A DNA stretch of 64,000 bases from Taeniopygia guttata (GCF_048771995.1 NC_133030.1:59180001-59244000); one strand, 5' to 3'; shown: positions 1 through 37,876, counted from the stretch's first letter. Numbers and translations are program-made. Notes: a model not told the origin generated them from the letters alone.

Positions 1-581
1 TTTTTTCCCTTCCTCCTCACCTCCCAGAGACCAGGGCTCCACATGACACTTCCTCTACTGCAAGCCTTGATGGGTGGTTACATGATTTAAATGCCACGTT
101 AATTAACAAATACCAGAGCTGGCACCAGTGAGATGCACAAGGTTGCATGAGGCCTGAAGAATCAGCTTCAGGTAAGGAAAAACTAAGGTTAGGTCCAGGC
201 AGTGTCAGGAAAGCTGCTCTACCCTGCCAGGAGCTAAGAGCACACAGCTAAGTAGCACCAACTTCCAGCTGAGGGCATATTAAGTTGCCTTGGTCTGATT
301 GCATGATGAGACTGACCACTGCTTCACCTGTTATACTTTCTTTTTTGGTCATATTTCCAAAATATTTTCATAAATGCTAACTTGGACAGTGAGCCTTCAT
401 ATTAAAAAAAAAAAAAAAAAAAAAGTAAGACTGGATAGCACTTGGCAGCAGGTACAGAAAATATTTCAGCAGCCCATAACGAGTTTTACACAAGGACAGC
501 TTACCCTGGGTACGGTTTAAACCCCAATTTTTTAAAAAACACCACCCCCCTTCAAGTTTGTGTATTGTTAATAGAGATTAC
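1..581 (-). other. SLC38A6: SLC38A6 intron after exon 10 (partial)
   Basis: Intronic sequence running off the window edge. I see no exon here. It carries a 21-base poly-A run at 404-424 on the plus strand and nothing else that I can name. Confidence 0.7.
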
Positions 582-28489
<27,908 letters not shown>

Positions 28490-28717
28490 CGCCCCCCGCG
28501 CCCGGCGAGCGCCGCTGAGGGAGCGGCGGGGGCGGGGCCAATGAGGGCGTGGTCATACAGTGGGCGTGGTCATGCGCGAAGGGGCGTGGCTTTGTACCCC
28601 CATGCCCGCCCCGCTGAGGGGCCATGAGGGGCGGGGCGTTGTGGGCGTGGTCACCGCCCGGCCCCGCCCACCCGGCGCAGCGGCGATGACGCGCGCGCGC
28701 GGCGCGCGGGGCCCGGC
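28490..28717. promoter_or_regulatory. Bidirectional promoter between SLC38A6 and TRMT5 start codons
   Basis: Only 228 bp separate the two start codons, so both transcription starts and 5'UTRs must fit in or near this stretch. Visible elements: a GC box next to a CCAAT box (CCAAT at 28538-28542), GGGCGTGG boxes (KLF/CACCC type) at 28545-28552, 28562-28569, 28582-28589 and 28643-28650, a GCGGGGCG box near 28631, and an ATGCGCG half of an NRF1-like site at 28572-28578. No TATA box is seen. Start sites themselves cannot be placed from sequence. Confidence 0.88.
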
Positions 28718-28721
28718 ATGA
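28686..28721 (+). other. Upstream ORF in the TRMT5 leader, ending in an ATGA overlap with the start codon
   Basis: ATG at 28686 (G at -3) opens an 11-codon [14 protein letters not shown]. Its TGA (28719-28721) overlaps the TRMT5 start ATG (28718-28720) as ATGA. The start lies 32 nt upstream of the main start. Whether it is transcribed depends on a start site upstream of 28686. Such an overlap is known elsewhere to allow termination-reinitiation; here that is inference. Confidence 0.6.
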
Positions 28722-28722
28722 G
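28718..28722 (+). CDS. TRMT5: TRMT5 coding exon 1 (ATG-AG only)
   Basis: Only five coding bases, ATG plus AG, precede the donor GTGAGG at 28723. Joined to the G at 30819 they make Met-Arg. Without splicing the frame would read ATG AGG TGA, a stop at codon 3. A second in-frame ATG at 30799, in the intron just before the acceptor, would lengthen the ORF but includes the acceptor itself, so it is not preferred. Confidence 0.85.
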
Positions 28723-31700
28723 GTGAGGGCGGGGGCGGGGGGGGAGAATTCCCTGAGGGGAGAAAGGGATAATCGGGATCGTGGTGCTGAGGGGAGAACG
28801 GGGTAATCGGGGATCGTGGTGCTGAGGGGGGAACGGGATAATCGGGATCGTGGTGCTGAGGGGAGAACGGGATAATGGGGATCGTGGTGCTGAGGGGAGA
28901 ACGGGATAATCGGGGATCGTGGTGCTGAGGGGAGAACGGGATAATCGGGATCGTGGTGCTGAGGGGAGAACGGGATAATCGGTGCTGAGGGGAGAACGGG
29001 ATAATCGGGATAATCGGGGATCGTGGTGCTGAATGAAGAACGGGATAATCGGGATCGTGGTGCTGAGGGGAGAACGGGATAATCGGGGATCGTGGTGCTG
29101 AGGGGAGAACGGGATAATCGGGATCGTGGTCCTGAGGGGAGAACGGGATAATGGGGATCGTGGTGCTGAGGGGAGAACGGGATAATCGGGATCGTGGTGC
29201 TGAGGGGGGAACGGGATAATGGGGATCGTGGTGCTGAGGGGAGAACGGGAGAACGGGATAATCGGGGATCGTGGTGCTGAGGGGGGAACGGGATAATCGG
29301 GGATCGTGGTGCTGAGGGGAGAACGGGATAATCGCGATCGTGGTGCTGAGGGGAGAACGGGATAATGGGGATCGTGGTGCTGAGGGGAGAACGGGATAAT
29401 GGGGATCGTGGTGCTGAGGGGAGAACGGGATAATCTGGGATCGTGGTGCTGAGGGAAAGGATGGTGGCTCTCCATAGGCGCTTCCAGCCAGACCCAGCGT
29501 TGCGGGCGGCTTTATCTTGTGGGTTTAATCCAGAGAAGCGACAGGATGAGAGGATACGTCCCCAAGTTGCGCCAGGAAAGGCTTAGTTTGGGCATTAGAA
29601 AGAATTCCTTACAGAAGGGGTGATCAGAGTTTGGAAGGATGGAGTCACTGCCCTGGAGGTGTTTAAGGACAGATGGGGCCAGGCACCCCGTGCCATGGTG
29701 GTGGGTGCTCGGTCTCAGCTCGGCTCCATGGTCCCAGAAATCTGTTCCAGCCCATTGGATTCTCTGGGAACCACACCAATCGTTTCCACCCCAGGAAAAG
29801 CACGGGAATGCTCAGGCCTCTGGATGAGGATTTCTCCTGTGCAGCAGGCGTGTCTGTCGGAAGGAGGTGTGCTCTGCCAAAAGCCTGGCTTAGGGAAGTG
29901 GGCGGCCTGGGATGGGATTTGGGCGGGACAGGGGACGGGAGCAGGAGCAGCTTTGGCAGGGTTTGGGCACAGCAGGTTTATGAAGGACAGAGCACACAGC
30001 CTGTTGTTACCTGGAGAGGGGCAGGGCTGAGGAAGGCAGGAAAGAGAACCAGTTTGCTGGCAGAGCCTCTCCCTCAAAAGTCAGGAGAAATGCCAGCCTC
30101 GGGCACCATCTAAATTATTGGTTCCTGCCTTGAAGCAGCCAGTGCCAAGGTAGAAAATTGGGCCCCTTTGGTCTGTCTCTAGTGGAGGACACCATTTAGA
30201 GAAGTGTAGAACACTTTTCAGGTTTCCATCACGTGGATGAGCCAGGGCTCAGTGGCAGGAGCAGACATTCCTGATGCTCCTCTGGACCTTACTGGGGACA
30301 CTGCATTTAATTAATGACCTTTTTGGTGTACACCTCATGGAGCAAAGATCTTACAGAGCATGGAACTCCTTACACTGGGGCATGGCAGGCAGAAATCACC
30401 AAAGAGTGATCACAACCAGCGTTGCTAATATCTGTTTTCTAGCAACCACTGCTTGGTAATGAATTTTACCAGACAAAAGAGAGATCCAACAAGAGTAGGA
30501 TCAAGACAGTAGAAATCTTTCCATTTGGCTTACTGAGATTAAATTCACATTTATTAGAACAAAGAGAGGTCATTGTTTTTTGGCAGGAGGGGATTATCTC
30601 GCCTCTTGAAGTCAGTTAATGTTTGAGTCTAAAAGTACATTTGCAAAATAACAAATTTGCAGCATATATTTCATAATAAAGAGCTTTTACTAAACTATTG
30701 TGGATTGTTTGGTACAGATGGAAATTTTGGTTTAAGAGAACAGCAAATCCATGTGATTTGCAGCCTTTGAAATGGAATGATTACATAATGTCTATAAAAT
30801 GAGTAATTTCTCTTCTAGGACTTTGTGGAGATTGGGATACTGTGCCAAACTACTGAAAACTAATCATTTTAGGACAGCTGCATCAAATACATCATTTCCA
30901 GCAGTTTGGACGCTATTGGCACAACATTCTGGCAGCATACCTGGGCTCTTTGTAGTAGTTAAAAAAAACACTTTATCCACAATGCCCGAAACTGTGGAGG
31001 ATAAAAGTAATTCAGAACTGTATTTGCCACATCCTGGAGTGCGTGGGATGACGCTGCTCAACAGAGAGGCTTTCAGAAGGACAGTGGTTGTTCCAGCTCT
31101 TAAAGTCAAGAAAGAAATTGTGCATAGTGTGCTGAAGTCCCTAAAACAATCAGTACTGCAGCGCCCCGGCCTCAAGCGGGTGGTGGAGGATCCAGAGGAT
31201 GAGGACATCAGATTTGTTATCCTGGATCCTCATAAAGTACCAGAATTCTCATTAGGAGAGTCAGAGCAGCAGGTCCTGAAACAGCTCAATGTCCATCCTG
31301 AGGTGTCCAAGTACCACCTGGAGCTGAGCTATGAGAATTTCAAGACGGAGGAGATCCTGCGAGCCGTCCTTCCCGAAGGTCAGGAGGTCACCTCTGGATT
31401 CAGCCGTGTTGGCCACATTGCTCATCTGAACCTCAGGGATCACCAGCTGCCCTACAGACACCTGATTGGTAGGTGAAGCAGCTCCTCTCAGGAAGGTGTT
31501 TGTGTCACCTGTATTTTGTTAAGTTGCTGTACTGAGGGGCACAGCTCTCCTCTCACTGTGGTGCTTTCACTGCACGGAGCCCTGGGCCAGGGTGAAGTGT
31601 GTGCCTTGAAAAGGGCACAGCTGCAGCCCTGAGTCATTAGAGGGAGGTTCCAACACACACTTCCTTCTGTTAATTTACCTGTAAACAGCAGGTTTGTTGT

Positions 31701-34700
31701 TTCTGTTGTAAAACATTAAAAGGTCCTGGTTCCTTAACTATAACTATCTCTCACTCTTTCTTTCAGGGCAGGTTATAATGGATAAGAATCCAGGAGTCAC
31801 CTGTGTAGTGAATAAAACCAATATTATCGACAGCACATACAGGAATTTTGAAATGGAAGTGCTTGCTGGAGAGAACAACCTGGTGACCAAGGTACAGGCC
31901 TTTTCCCCCTGGTGTTTTAAATTTAATGTGGAACCTTCTGGAGAGGTGTGATGCAGGGATGCTGCTGAGGCCATTCCTTTGCACAGTGCCCTTCCTGACA
32001 CCTGAGCCTAAGGGTTGGCTGTTACTTCTGCATGCCTTTGTCCTGGTCTGCCAAGGGCAAACTCAGCCACAGGGATCTGGAAGGCATGTATTCTTCCAAG
32101 TTCACAGCCTAGATTTAATGATGTGGATTTGATCTAAGGAAAACCAGTTTCCTCATTTCACCAAGCCTCTACAGTGGCTGGTACAGAAATTTCTATCTCA
32201 CCGACTTTGCAACTTTGGCAACATTTTGCCTTTGCCTTTTTTCTCTCCTGTCAGCAGCAAGACAAACCTGTCTCCTCTGCTCTGACATTTATCAGATGTA
32301 ATCACTGTGTAACTGCCAAGTGTTCTTCACATAGGTTTCTTGTCAGTAAATGGATACTTGGCCACTGCTTCCACAAAAATACTTTCTCTTATCTGTTAGC
32401 AGCTTTATACTTTTGAAGGAGAAAACATGAGATTACCAAATAAAAAGTTGAATGGCTTGGTGGAACACCCTGTTCATGCAGAGTGTTGGAGTGTCAAGGC
32501 AGCAGTGACAATTCAGTATTAGGCAGATGGTGTCACCGCACACCTGACACACCATGGAGCTGCATCCAGGAGTGCAGAGACACTTCAGGGAGTTTCTTGC
32601 TGGCAAAGCAAACGATGTGGAGATCTGGATCCCAAGTTCCTGTACCTTGGAATCAGACAATTCCACATGCTGGTGCAAAGAGAGTATTATCTTGCATCCC
32701 ATTCTCATCTGAATAAACACTGTTCCTTTTCAGGTCTGTTCTTGAGATAGTGGTCATCCCAACGCTTGGGTTTGGATCAGCTTCCAGACTCTGTCACCTT
32801 GGGAGATGAAATACAGTATTTTTCAAGCTGCAGAACTGGCTCCCAGTGGCTTTGAATTTGGCTGACTGTTCCTGTTCTTGGGCCTATCATTCTCAGACAC
32901 TTATTTACTGTGTGCACTTCACAAAGGAGGGCTTGAGGCATCTTTCCAAGGTCTGCTTTCAATAAAGGGTTGTCAGCCAGCCACAAAGCTCTTGAAAACC
33001 CTCTGATTTTTTTAGGGTCATTTTAAGTTGCTGCTTTATTTCCACCTGGTGATTGAGACCTGCAAAAAGCCAGCCATTGGGATTGACACTGGGGACATGG
33101 CTGTTTCTGATGAGTTGATCTGTTAAAGATTTAAGATCAGTTAATTTGATTGCTTAGCTCATCTGTTTATTTAAGATTCACGTATGCTACCAGTGGGACA
33201 ATGCTGATGTACATGTTACCTTTCGATAAGGCACCTAATCTGGTAACGCTTAAATCTGCCTGGAATTTGAACACAGAGGCTTAAGCAAATGTTTTGGACT
33301 TCCAGGTCAAAGAAAATAACATTGCCTATGAACTGGACTTTTCCAAAGTGTACTGGAACCCGCGCCTGTCCACCGAGCACGGCCGAATAGTGGAGCTGCT
33401 GAGGGCCGGCGACGTTCTCTTCGACGTCTTCGCTGGCATCGGGCCTTTCGCCATCCCAGCGGCCAAGAGGAAGTGCCGAGTGTTCGCCAACGACCTCAAC
33501 CCCGAGTCCTACACCTGGCTCCTGCACAACTGCAGGCTCAACAAAGTGGACACCAAGGTGAAGGCGTTCAACATGGATGGCAGGGACTTCCTGCGGGGGC
33601 CGGTGAGGGAGGAGCTCAGCAGAGAGCTCCCGCTCCTCCGGGAAGAACAGAAAACCGCCTTCCACGTAGTGATGAACTTGCCAGCTCTGGCTGTGGAGTT
33701 TCTGGATGTTTTCAGGCATCTCTTGGTCGGGGAGCCCTGCAGCCCTGCTGGCCTTCCCACTGTGCACTGCTATGGGTTCTCCAAGCACAGCAACCCAGCC
33801 AGAGACATTCAGGAGCGAGCGGAAGCTGCGCTGGGAACCTCCTTGGCTGGACGCTGCTCCACTTTCCTGGTCAGGAACGTGGCGCCCAACAAGGAGATGC
33901 TGTGCCTCAGTTTCCAGATCCCAGCAGACGTGCTCTACAAGAGGCCCTGCCCAGATGAAGGTAAGGAGCAAACCTCCCACGTGGCACTGGGATTTCAGGC
34001 GGTCCCACCTGGTCAGCCCCGTGGGCCACTGCTGGTGTGTGACAGCGGCGTGGATGTGGCACTGAGCGCGGAGGTGGCCGGCAGGACCGAGCGCCTGCAC
34101 GTGTGCAGCAGCTGCAGGCCTTCCTTGCTTTGCTAACAGCAGCCTGCTCCTCTGATCCCAGCATGAGCCTCCCCAGAAATATGGTGGACTGGACAGGATC
34201 ACCCCACAGGCCATAAACCAGACCTTTATGCCTCAAGTTGAGGCTGAGGGAGGATGGGGACTGGGTGATCTTTGTGGGCCCGTCCAGTGCAGGATATGCA
34301 GTGGCTCTGTGATCTATTGCCAAGCACACATCTCTGTTAGCTCAGTCCTTCCAAACTGGAGCTGTGTTTTTGCCCAGATCAGTGCACTTCCAAGGGGCTG
34401 GTCCCAGCTCTGACCTTCTCCTTATGCTCACACAGACTCAGTGAGGTCTGCAGTCAGCACATCAGCAGAATCAGGTTCTGTACCTGACTGAGTTTAACTG
34501 ACACACAGATATCCTTAGTGATCTTCAGTGCTGATTTTGGTTGTTTGTGGGGTGGGGTTTTTTTGTTTATAATTGTTCATTGAAGAAACTGGTTGGTTTC
34601 AGTGACCTTGAGCTTTGCACTACATGATAAAGGGAGCAGGAGGAGGCTCTCATCTGCAGTTACATGAACTGGATGAAAGGAGTTTTTTTTAAAGCTTTAA

Positions 34701-35034
34701 TGCCATGAAACTTATTTTTATGCTGTTGTTGGGTAGCTCTGAAATGTAGGTCAAAATGCAGCTCCATACAGTTTTTTGGAGAGTCTTTTGGCCTTCAGTA
34801 GAGACCCCCCATTATTGCTCTAAGAGTTTTCATTTGTGACTGCTAATCCTAATTTTAACTCTCATCTCTTCCTGTTAAATCCCTTAACAGAGCTCCCTTT
34901 TCCAGAGCTTGTGGTAGGTCGGTCTGTTTACTGTACATTAAATAACTTACTTTTTCTAACCTTTTCCAGCAAAACCAGCCTCAAAACGTCTGTGTACCAG
35001 CCAAGATTCTTCTGAAGAGAAGGTACTGAGTTGA
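28718..35034 (+). CDS. TRMT5: TRMT5, tRNA (guanine(37)-N1)-methyltransferase, complete
   Basis: Spliced CDS on the plus strand: 28718-28722, 30819-31468, 31767-31891, 33306-33960, 34970-35034. That is 1500 nt, 499 residues plus stop, close to the human protein of about 509. The enzyme methylates N1 of G37 beside the anticodon, using S-adenosylmethionine, and prevents +1 frameshifting; it acts in mitochondria and also in the nucleus/cytosol. Seen: a basic, hydroxyl-rich N-terminus fitting a mitochondrial presequence, an internal Met57 ([10 protein letters not shown]) that could start a shorter form, the WNPRLSTEH motif (277-285), SAM-binding motif [13 protein letters not shown] (300-311), NDLNP (322-326), and the Trm5 motif MNLPA (383-387). 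The C-terminus is short, basic then acidic ([16 protein letters not shown]). All introns are GT-AG. The neighbouring MNAT1 and SLC38A6 agree with conserved synteny. Confidence 0.97.
28753..29456. repeat. 34-bp minisatellite, about 20 copies, in TRMT5 intron 1
   Basis: About twenty units of 34-35 bp, each built of CTGAGGGGAGAACGGGATAA followed by TCGGGATCGTGGTG, with mostly single-base variants (ATCGGG/ATGGGG/ATCGGGG). A few units differ in length: one short unit near 28975-28990 and expanded units near 28990-29030 and 29229-29273. Each unit has about three CpGs and several G-runs. The array starts only about 30 bp after the exon-1 donor. Because 34 is not a multiple of 3 and all three minus frames lack stops, it creates a long spurious antisense ORF. 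Confidence 0.97.
29530..29770 (+). mobile_element. CR1 LINE fragment (3' end), plus orientation
   Basis: Recognised by the CR1 3'-UTR hallmarks: CCCAAGTTGCGCCAGGAAAG near 29560, ATTAGAAAGAATTCCTTACA, GGAGTCACTGCCCTGGAGGT near 29641, and the end CCAGAAATCTGTTCCAGCCC then GGATTCTCTGG. A short internal deletion relative to the family is visible after GTGATCAGAG. It is typical of bird genomes and lies in TRMT5 intron 1. Confidence 0.85.
29771..30818 (+). other. TRMT5: Right part of TRMT5 intron 1
   Basis: About 1 kb with no recognised repeat. Several overlapping short open frames between 29.6 and 30.1 kb run through the CR1 and its GC-rich flank and are not considered genes. Confidence 0.7.
30819..31468 (+). 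CDS. TRMT5: TRMT5 coding exon 2
   Basis: 650 nt, acceptor TTCTCTTCTAG and donor GTAGGT. It codes the N-terminus ([13 protein letters not shown]), Met57 at 30982-30984, and the N-terminal D1 part of the Trm5 fold, with [20 protein letters not shown] and [20 protein letters not shown]. It ends in the conserved [16 protein letters not shown]. Confidence 0.97.
31767..31891 (+). CDS. TRMT5: TRMT5 coding exon 3
   Basis: 125 nt, acceptor TTCTTTCAG and donor GTACAG. It encodes [20 protein letters not shown] then [22 protein letters not shown], split here for length. The [21 protein letters not shown] block is typical of Trm5 proteins. Confidence 0.97.
31892..33305 (+). other. TRMT5: TRMT5 intron 3
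   Basis: 1.4 kb of intron with no repeat family or conserved element that I can identify. Confidence 0.75.
33306..33960 (+). CDS. TRMT5: TRMT5 coding exon 4 (catalytic domain)
   Basis: 655 nt, acceptor GGACTTCCAG and donor GTAAGG. It carries the whole class-I methyltransferase core: [33 protein letters not shown], and the closing [18 protein letters not shown]. The exon is much richer in G+C and CpG than exon 2. Its frame stays open 174 nt into the intron, to a stop at 34134-34136. Confidence 0.98.
33961..34969 (+). other. TRMT5: TRMT5 intron 4
   Basis: 1.0 kb. The exon-4 reading frame continues to 34136 and would add 58 residues if the intron were retained. Nothing else was noted. Confidence 0.75.
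34970..35034 (+). CDS. TRMT5: TRMT5 coding exon 5 (C-terminus and stop)
   Basis: 65 nt. The acceptor is CCTTTTCCAG; the split codon G|CA gives Ala, then [20 protein letters not shown], then TGA at 35032-35034. It corresponds to the variable basic/acidic tail of vertebrate TRMT5. The phase fits exon 4 exactly, and the CDS total is divisible by three. Confidence 0.9.
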
Positions 35035-35216
35035 AGACCAGAGCTATAGTGACAACCTTAGTTTGTGTAAAGGATATTGGGGTGTCTCTGTTTTACCTCT
35101 TGAGTAGTAAGGTGCAGAACTGTGTTCCTATCAAGTTGCAGCTTTCTTTTGGGAGCCTTGCTTCCTGCAGCCACCTTTTCTCATTGTGGGATCAACTGAA
35201 ATTGCTACTACAAAAA

Positions 35217-35222
35217 ATTAAA
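35217..35222 (+). terminator. TRMT5: Candidate TRMT5 polyadenylation signal (ATTAAA)
   Basis: ATTAAA lies 183 nt after the TRMT5 stop and is followed within 30 nt by a T/G-rich stretch (TTTGTTTTGGT), as expected for a cleavage region. It would give a 3'UTR of about 200 nt. Canonical AATAAA sites further on (36878-36883, 37843-37848) could give longer 3'UTRs. Confidence 0.45.
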
Positions 35223-37842
35223 ATGTTATTCTCTTAAAATTTGTTTTGGTACTTCCCTGCTCTCTATTGTTTCATGCCCTGTGCTAACTCAGTGGCAGGG
35301 CCTGGGGTAGTTTTCTGCTGTAGCATTTTGATGATGTGCAAATTGTGGGAAGAACAGACTTTAATGTCTTGTTGGGTCTAGGAAGGTGACTGATATAACC
35401 CCTGCCCTGGATTCTCCCCGACAGATGTTCTGGTTTCAGAATACTGGATTATGGTTAGCAGATGTACAAACAGCTCTTGTGTAAGCAAGGTAACCTTTCA
35501 AAAGCTTAACCTGAGATACCAAAAGGTATCAGGTTAGCTCAACATTCTGAGGTTTTGAGTAAAAAATTATTTTTAACACCAAGATTTAGTTAGGGATTAG
35601 TTGACTCCTAACACTGTGTTTGCTCACGGTTAGAGCCAGAAATACTTTAATGTCTTTTGCACATTTTCAGATAAAGTTCATGCTTGCATTGCAGTTCCAG
35701 GCTGAAAGCAGCACCTGAAAAACAGTTCTGTCCTCCTGAAACCTTGTCCTCCTGTGGCTTTTGTGCCTCTGCCCTCTCCAGCCCTCCCCACCTCTGCCTG
35801 CTCCCCTGCCGCAGTCCCTGGATGCTCTTTCTGCCTGGCTGCTTGTATTCTGCAGGGATTTGAAAAGCCTCTGCCTTTGATTTCCTTTTCTTACCCATCC
35901 AAACTATTGTTGGGCAATGTCAACCACAAATAGTTTATTTGGCCAGAGAACTCGGCTCGCCCTCTCAGTTTCAGATATTTTCCCTCAGCCCAAACTCTGA
36001 GCTCACGCCCAGCAACCAGATGTCTGTCACCCTCCTGGCCCTGCTGCTGTGGCTCCAGCCCTGAACCTGCAGCCCGCTGCATTTTTGGTTCTCACCCAAG
36101 CACCACCGAGGGCCACGGGTTTGTTTTGCTGGTGGCTCCGTGTGACGGCCTTTCCTTCCCTTGGCTGCGCAGCCAGGTTCCTGCAGGATCTCATTCCTCA
36201 ATTCCCAGGGATTGTCCTGGCTCCCCCGGCTATCCTGGTTCCTCCCTGCCTGCGCTGAGCCCGAGCACTCCTGCTCAGGCCTTCAGCAGCAGCGCCTGCA
36301 GCCCCAGCCTGCGAGTGCTCTCCTGCCAACTCCTGCCAGGCACGGCTCTGCTGGATTCTGCCCCGGCCCCGCTGCCTGTCCCGTTTCCTGACACCTCTGC
36401 TGCTCTCCAGCTGCTCTCCTCCCCCTTTCCATAAACATCTGAAGGCAGCTCCTGTTCCCTGGGGCCCCCACAAACAGTGATAAGGAGTGCTGGAGTGATA
36501 AGGCCCCCACCACTCTGGAATGGTGCAGCCACCCTGGGATCCCTGCCTTACACAGACTGTGGGTGCCTGTGACTTCACATTGCTTCACAGCTCCAATTTA
36601 GGGCCTGGCAGCACTGCACCAATCCAAACCAGGCTTTGATCACCATTTCTGGGCCAAGCCTGTAAAATATGTAACTCCGATTTTCACTACAGTGTCCCAG
36701 GGCAGGCAAGGATTTGAAGTGGTAAAAGTTTTTTTCCCTGAAGGACTGAATGTCAGTGTCATTCCAGCAGCACAACTTCAGTTTAGATACCAGTCCAGCA
36801 GATCCATCACTGTGCTCATAACCAGGGGTTTTCCAGCTTTCTGTGCAGTTGCCAGTTCTGTGTACAAGAAATGGCATAATAAATAATAGCCACGCTACAC
36901 ACAAGTTAATGAGTGTATTGAAATCATAAATATTAATATGCATATGCAGTTCTGCATTCATTAGGGCATGACCTGGGGCACAAAGTGAGTATAAAGGGAT
37001 CATTGGTGAGGTGCATCTTTGCCAGTCTGGGTGAGCAGAGGGGAGGCAAGGGGAGGAAGGAAGGAAGGATCTGATCTCACCTCTGCCTTCTGTAACATTC
37101 CTTGTCAGCAGCTGTTCTGAGCACAACCAAGGGGATTTCAAAGGGCAATGGGAATTTTGCCATCTCCCATTTTCTCTAATAAGAAAACACCAAGTCTGGA
37201 ATAGATCTCATTCATCTCTTTATTACAGTATAGAAAAAACACATCCATCTAGTGCACTTCTCAGCAGGATTCAACATCTATGAGCAGGTGGCCTATAAAA
37301 CATGGCCCAAGGTGGCTGTCCTGAGCAGCTTCCCACCTCCTGCAGTTGGTCAAGGCTCCATTACAAGGAGCAGGCAAGGAATACAAAAAGGATCACATCA
37401 GGTGGCAGGGATCATCCCCAAAGCCAGAGGGATCTACCTACCTAAAGAAACCCCTGAGTTTATGACAGAAAAGTTGCAAATGGAAATAAACAGGGAAAAA
37501 GCAAACATACAAAAGCAAAGCAAACAAACAAACCCCAAAAGGGAACCCCACAATTTTGACTATGACAGCGACTTCGCCTTCGATTGCTTCTAGAGCACCT
37601 CAGCTGAAAGACCTTGAGCTGAAGGTTTTTTTCCAAGCAAAGGTAAAACCAAGTGACACACAGAGGAAGGATCCCACACAAGAGTTGTGTCAGCAGATTT
37701 CCAGAGTTTCTTGTCTCATCCAGCTGGCAGGAGGAAAAACCCACTTGTCTAAACTGGGAAAACTAGTTTTATGGGAAGAAAATGTAGGCTTGAATATTGA
37801 CACTAAATGTTATAATCAAAATGGCATTTAAATGCTTGTGCA
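35223..37842. other. Interval between TRMT5 and MNAT1 3' ends (or long TRMT5 3'UTR)
   Basis: 2.6 kb. It holds a GC-rich stretch (about 35.7-36.5 kb), a purine GGAA-type tract near 37036-37066, an AT-rich segment with ATATTAATATGCATATGCAG at 36929-36948, and an A/C-rich stretch near 37490-37545. No gene is recognised; open frames at 36575-37141 and 37252-37593 have no recognisable similarity. Confidence 0.6.
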
Positions 37843-37848
37843 AATAAA
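37843..37848 (+). terminator. AATAAA on the plus strand facing the MNAT1 polyadenylation signal
   Basis: Canonical AATAAA on the TRMT5 strand, followed by AATAAG 13 nt later. If used, TRMT5 would have a 2.8-kb 3'UTR and its end would abut that of MNAT1. Confidence 0.35.
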
Positions 37849-37876
37849 GCCCTGCAATAAGAGAAAAACCACAAAC

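Noticed and set aside
28651-29475. 274-codon minus-strand ORF as a protein gene
   Set aside because: It is made entirely of the 34-bp minisatellite read in cycling frames, with no family resemblance, and it crosses the TRMT5 start.
30799-30818. ATG at 30799 as the TRMT5 start (MSNFSSR...)
   Set aside because: This stretch is the branch/polypyrimidine/acceptor region (TTCTCTTCTAG). The spliced ATG-AG of exon 1 gives MRTLWR, which fits the family start and the promoter position.
33216-34214. 332-codon minus-strand ORF
   Set aside because: It is the antisense shadow of the GC-rich TRMT5 catalytic exon; the sense frame is a clear match to Trm5.
35320-35400. C/D-box snoRNA in the TRMT5 3' region (TGATGAT ... 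CTGA)
   Set aside because: The C box is imperfect, no terminal stem pairs, and it is not intronic to TRMT5.
36575-37141. 188-codon minus-strand ORF between TRMT5 and MNAT1
   Set aside because: No recognisable family; it lies beyond the MNAT1 polyadenylation signals, where a minus-strand gene would need its own promoter.
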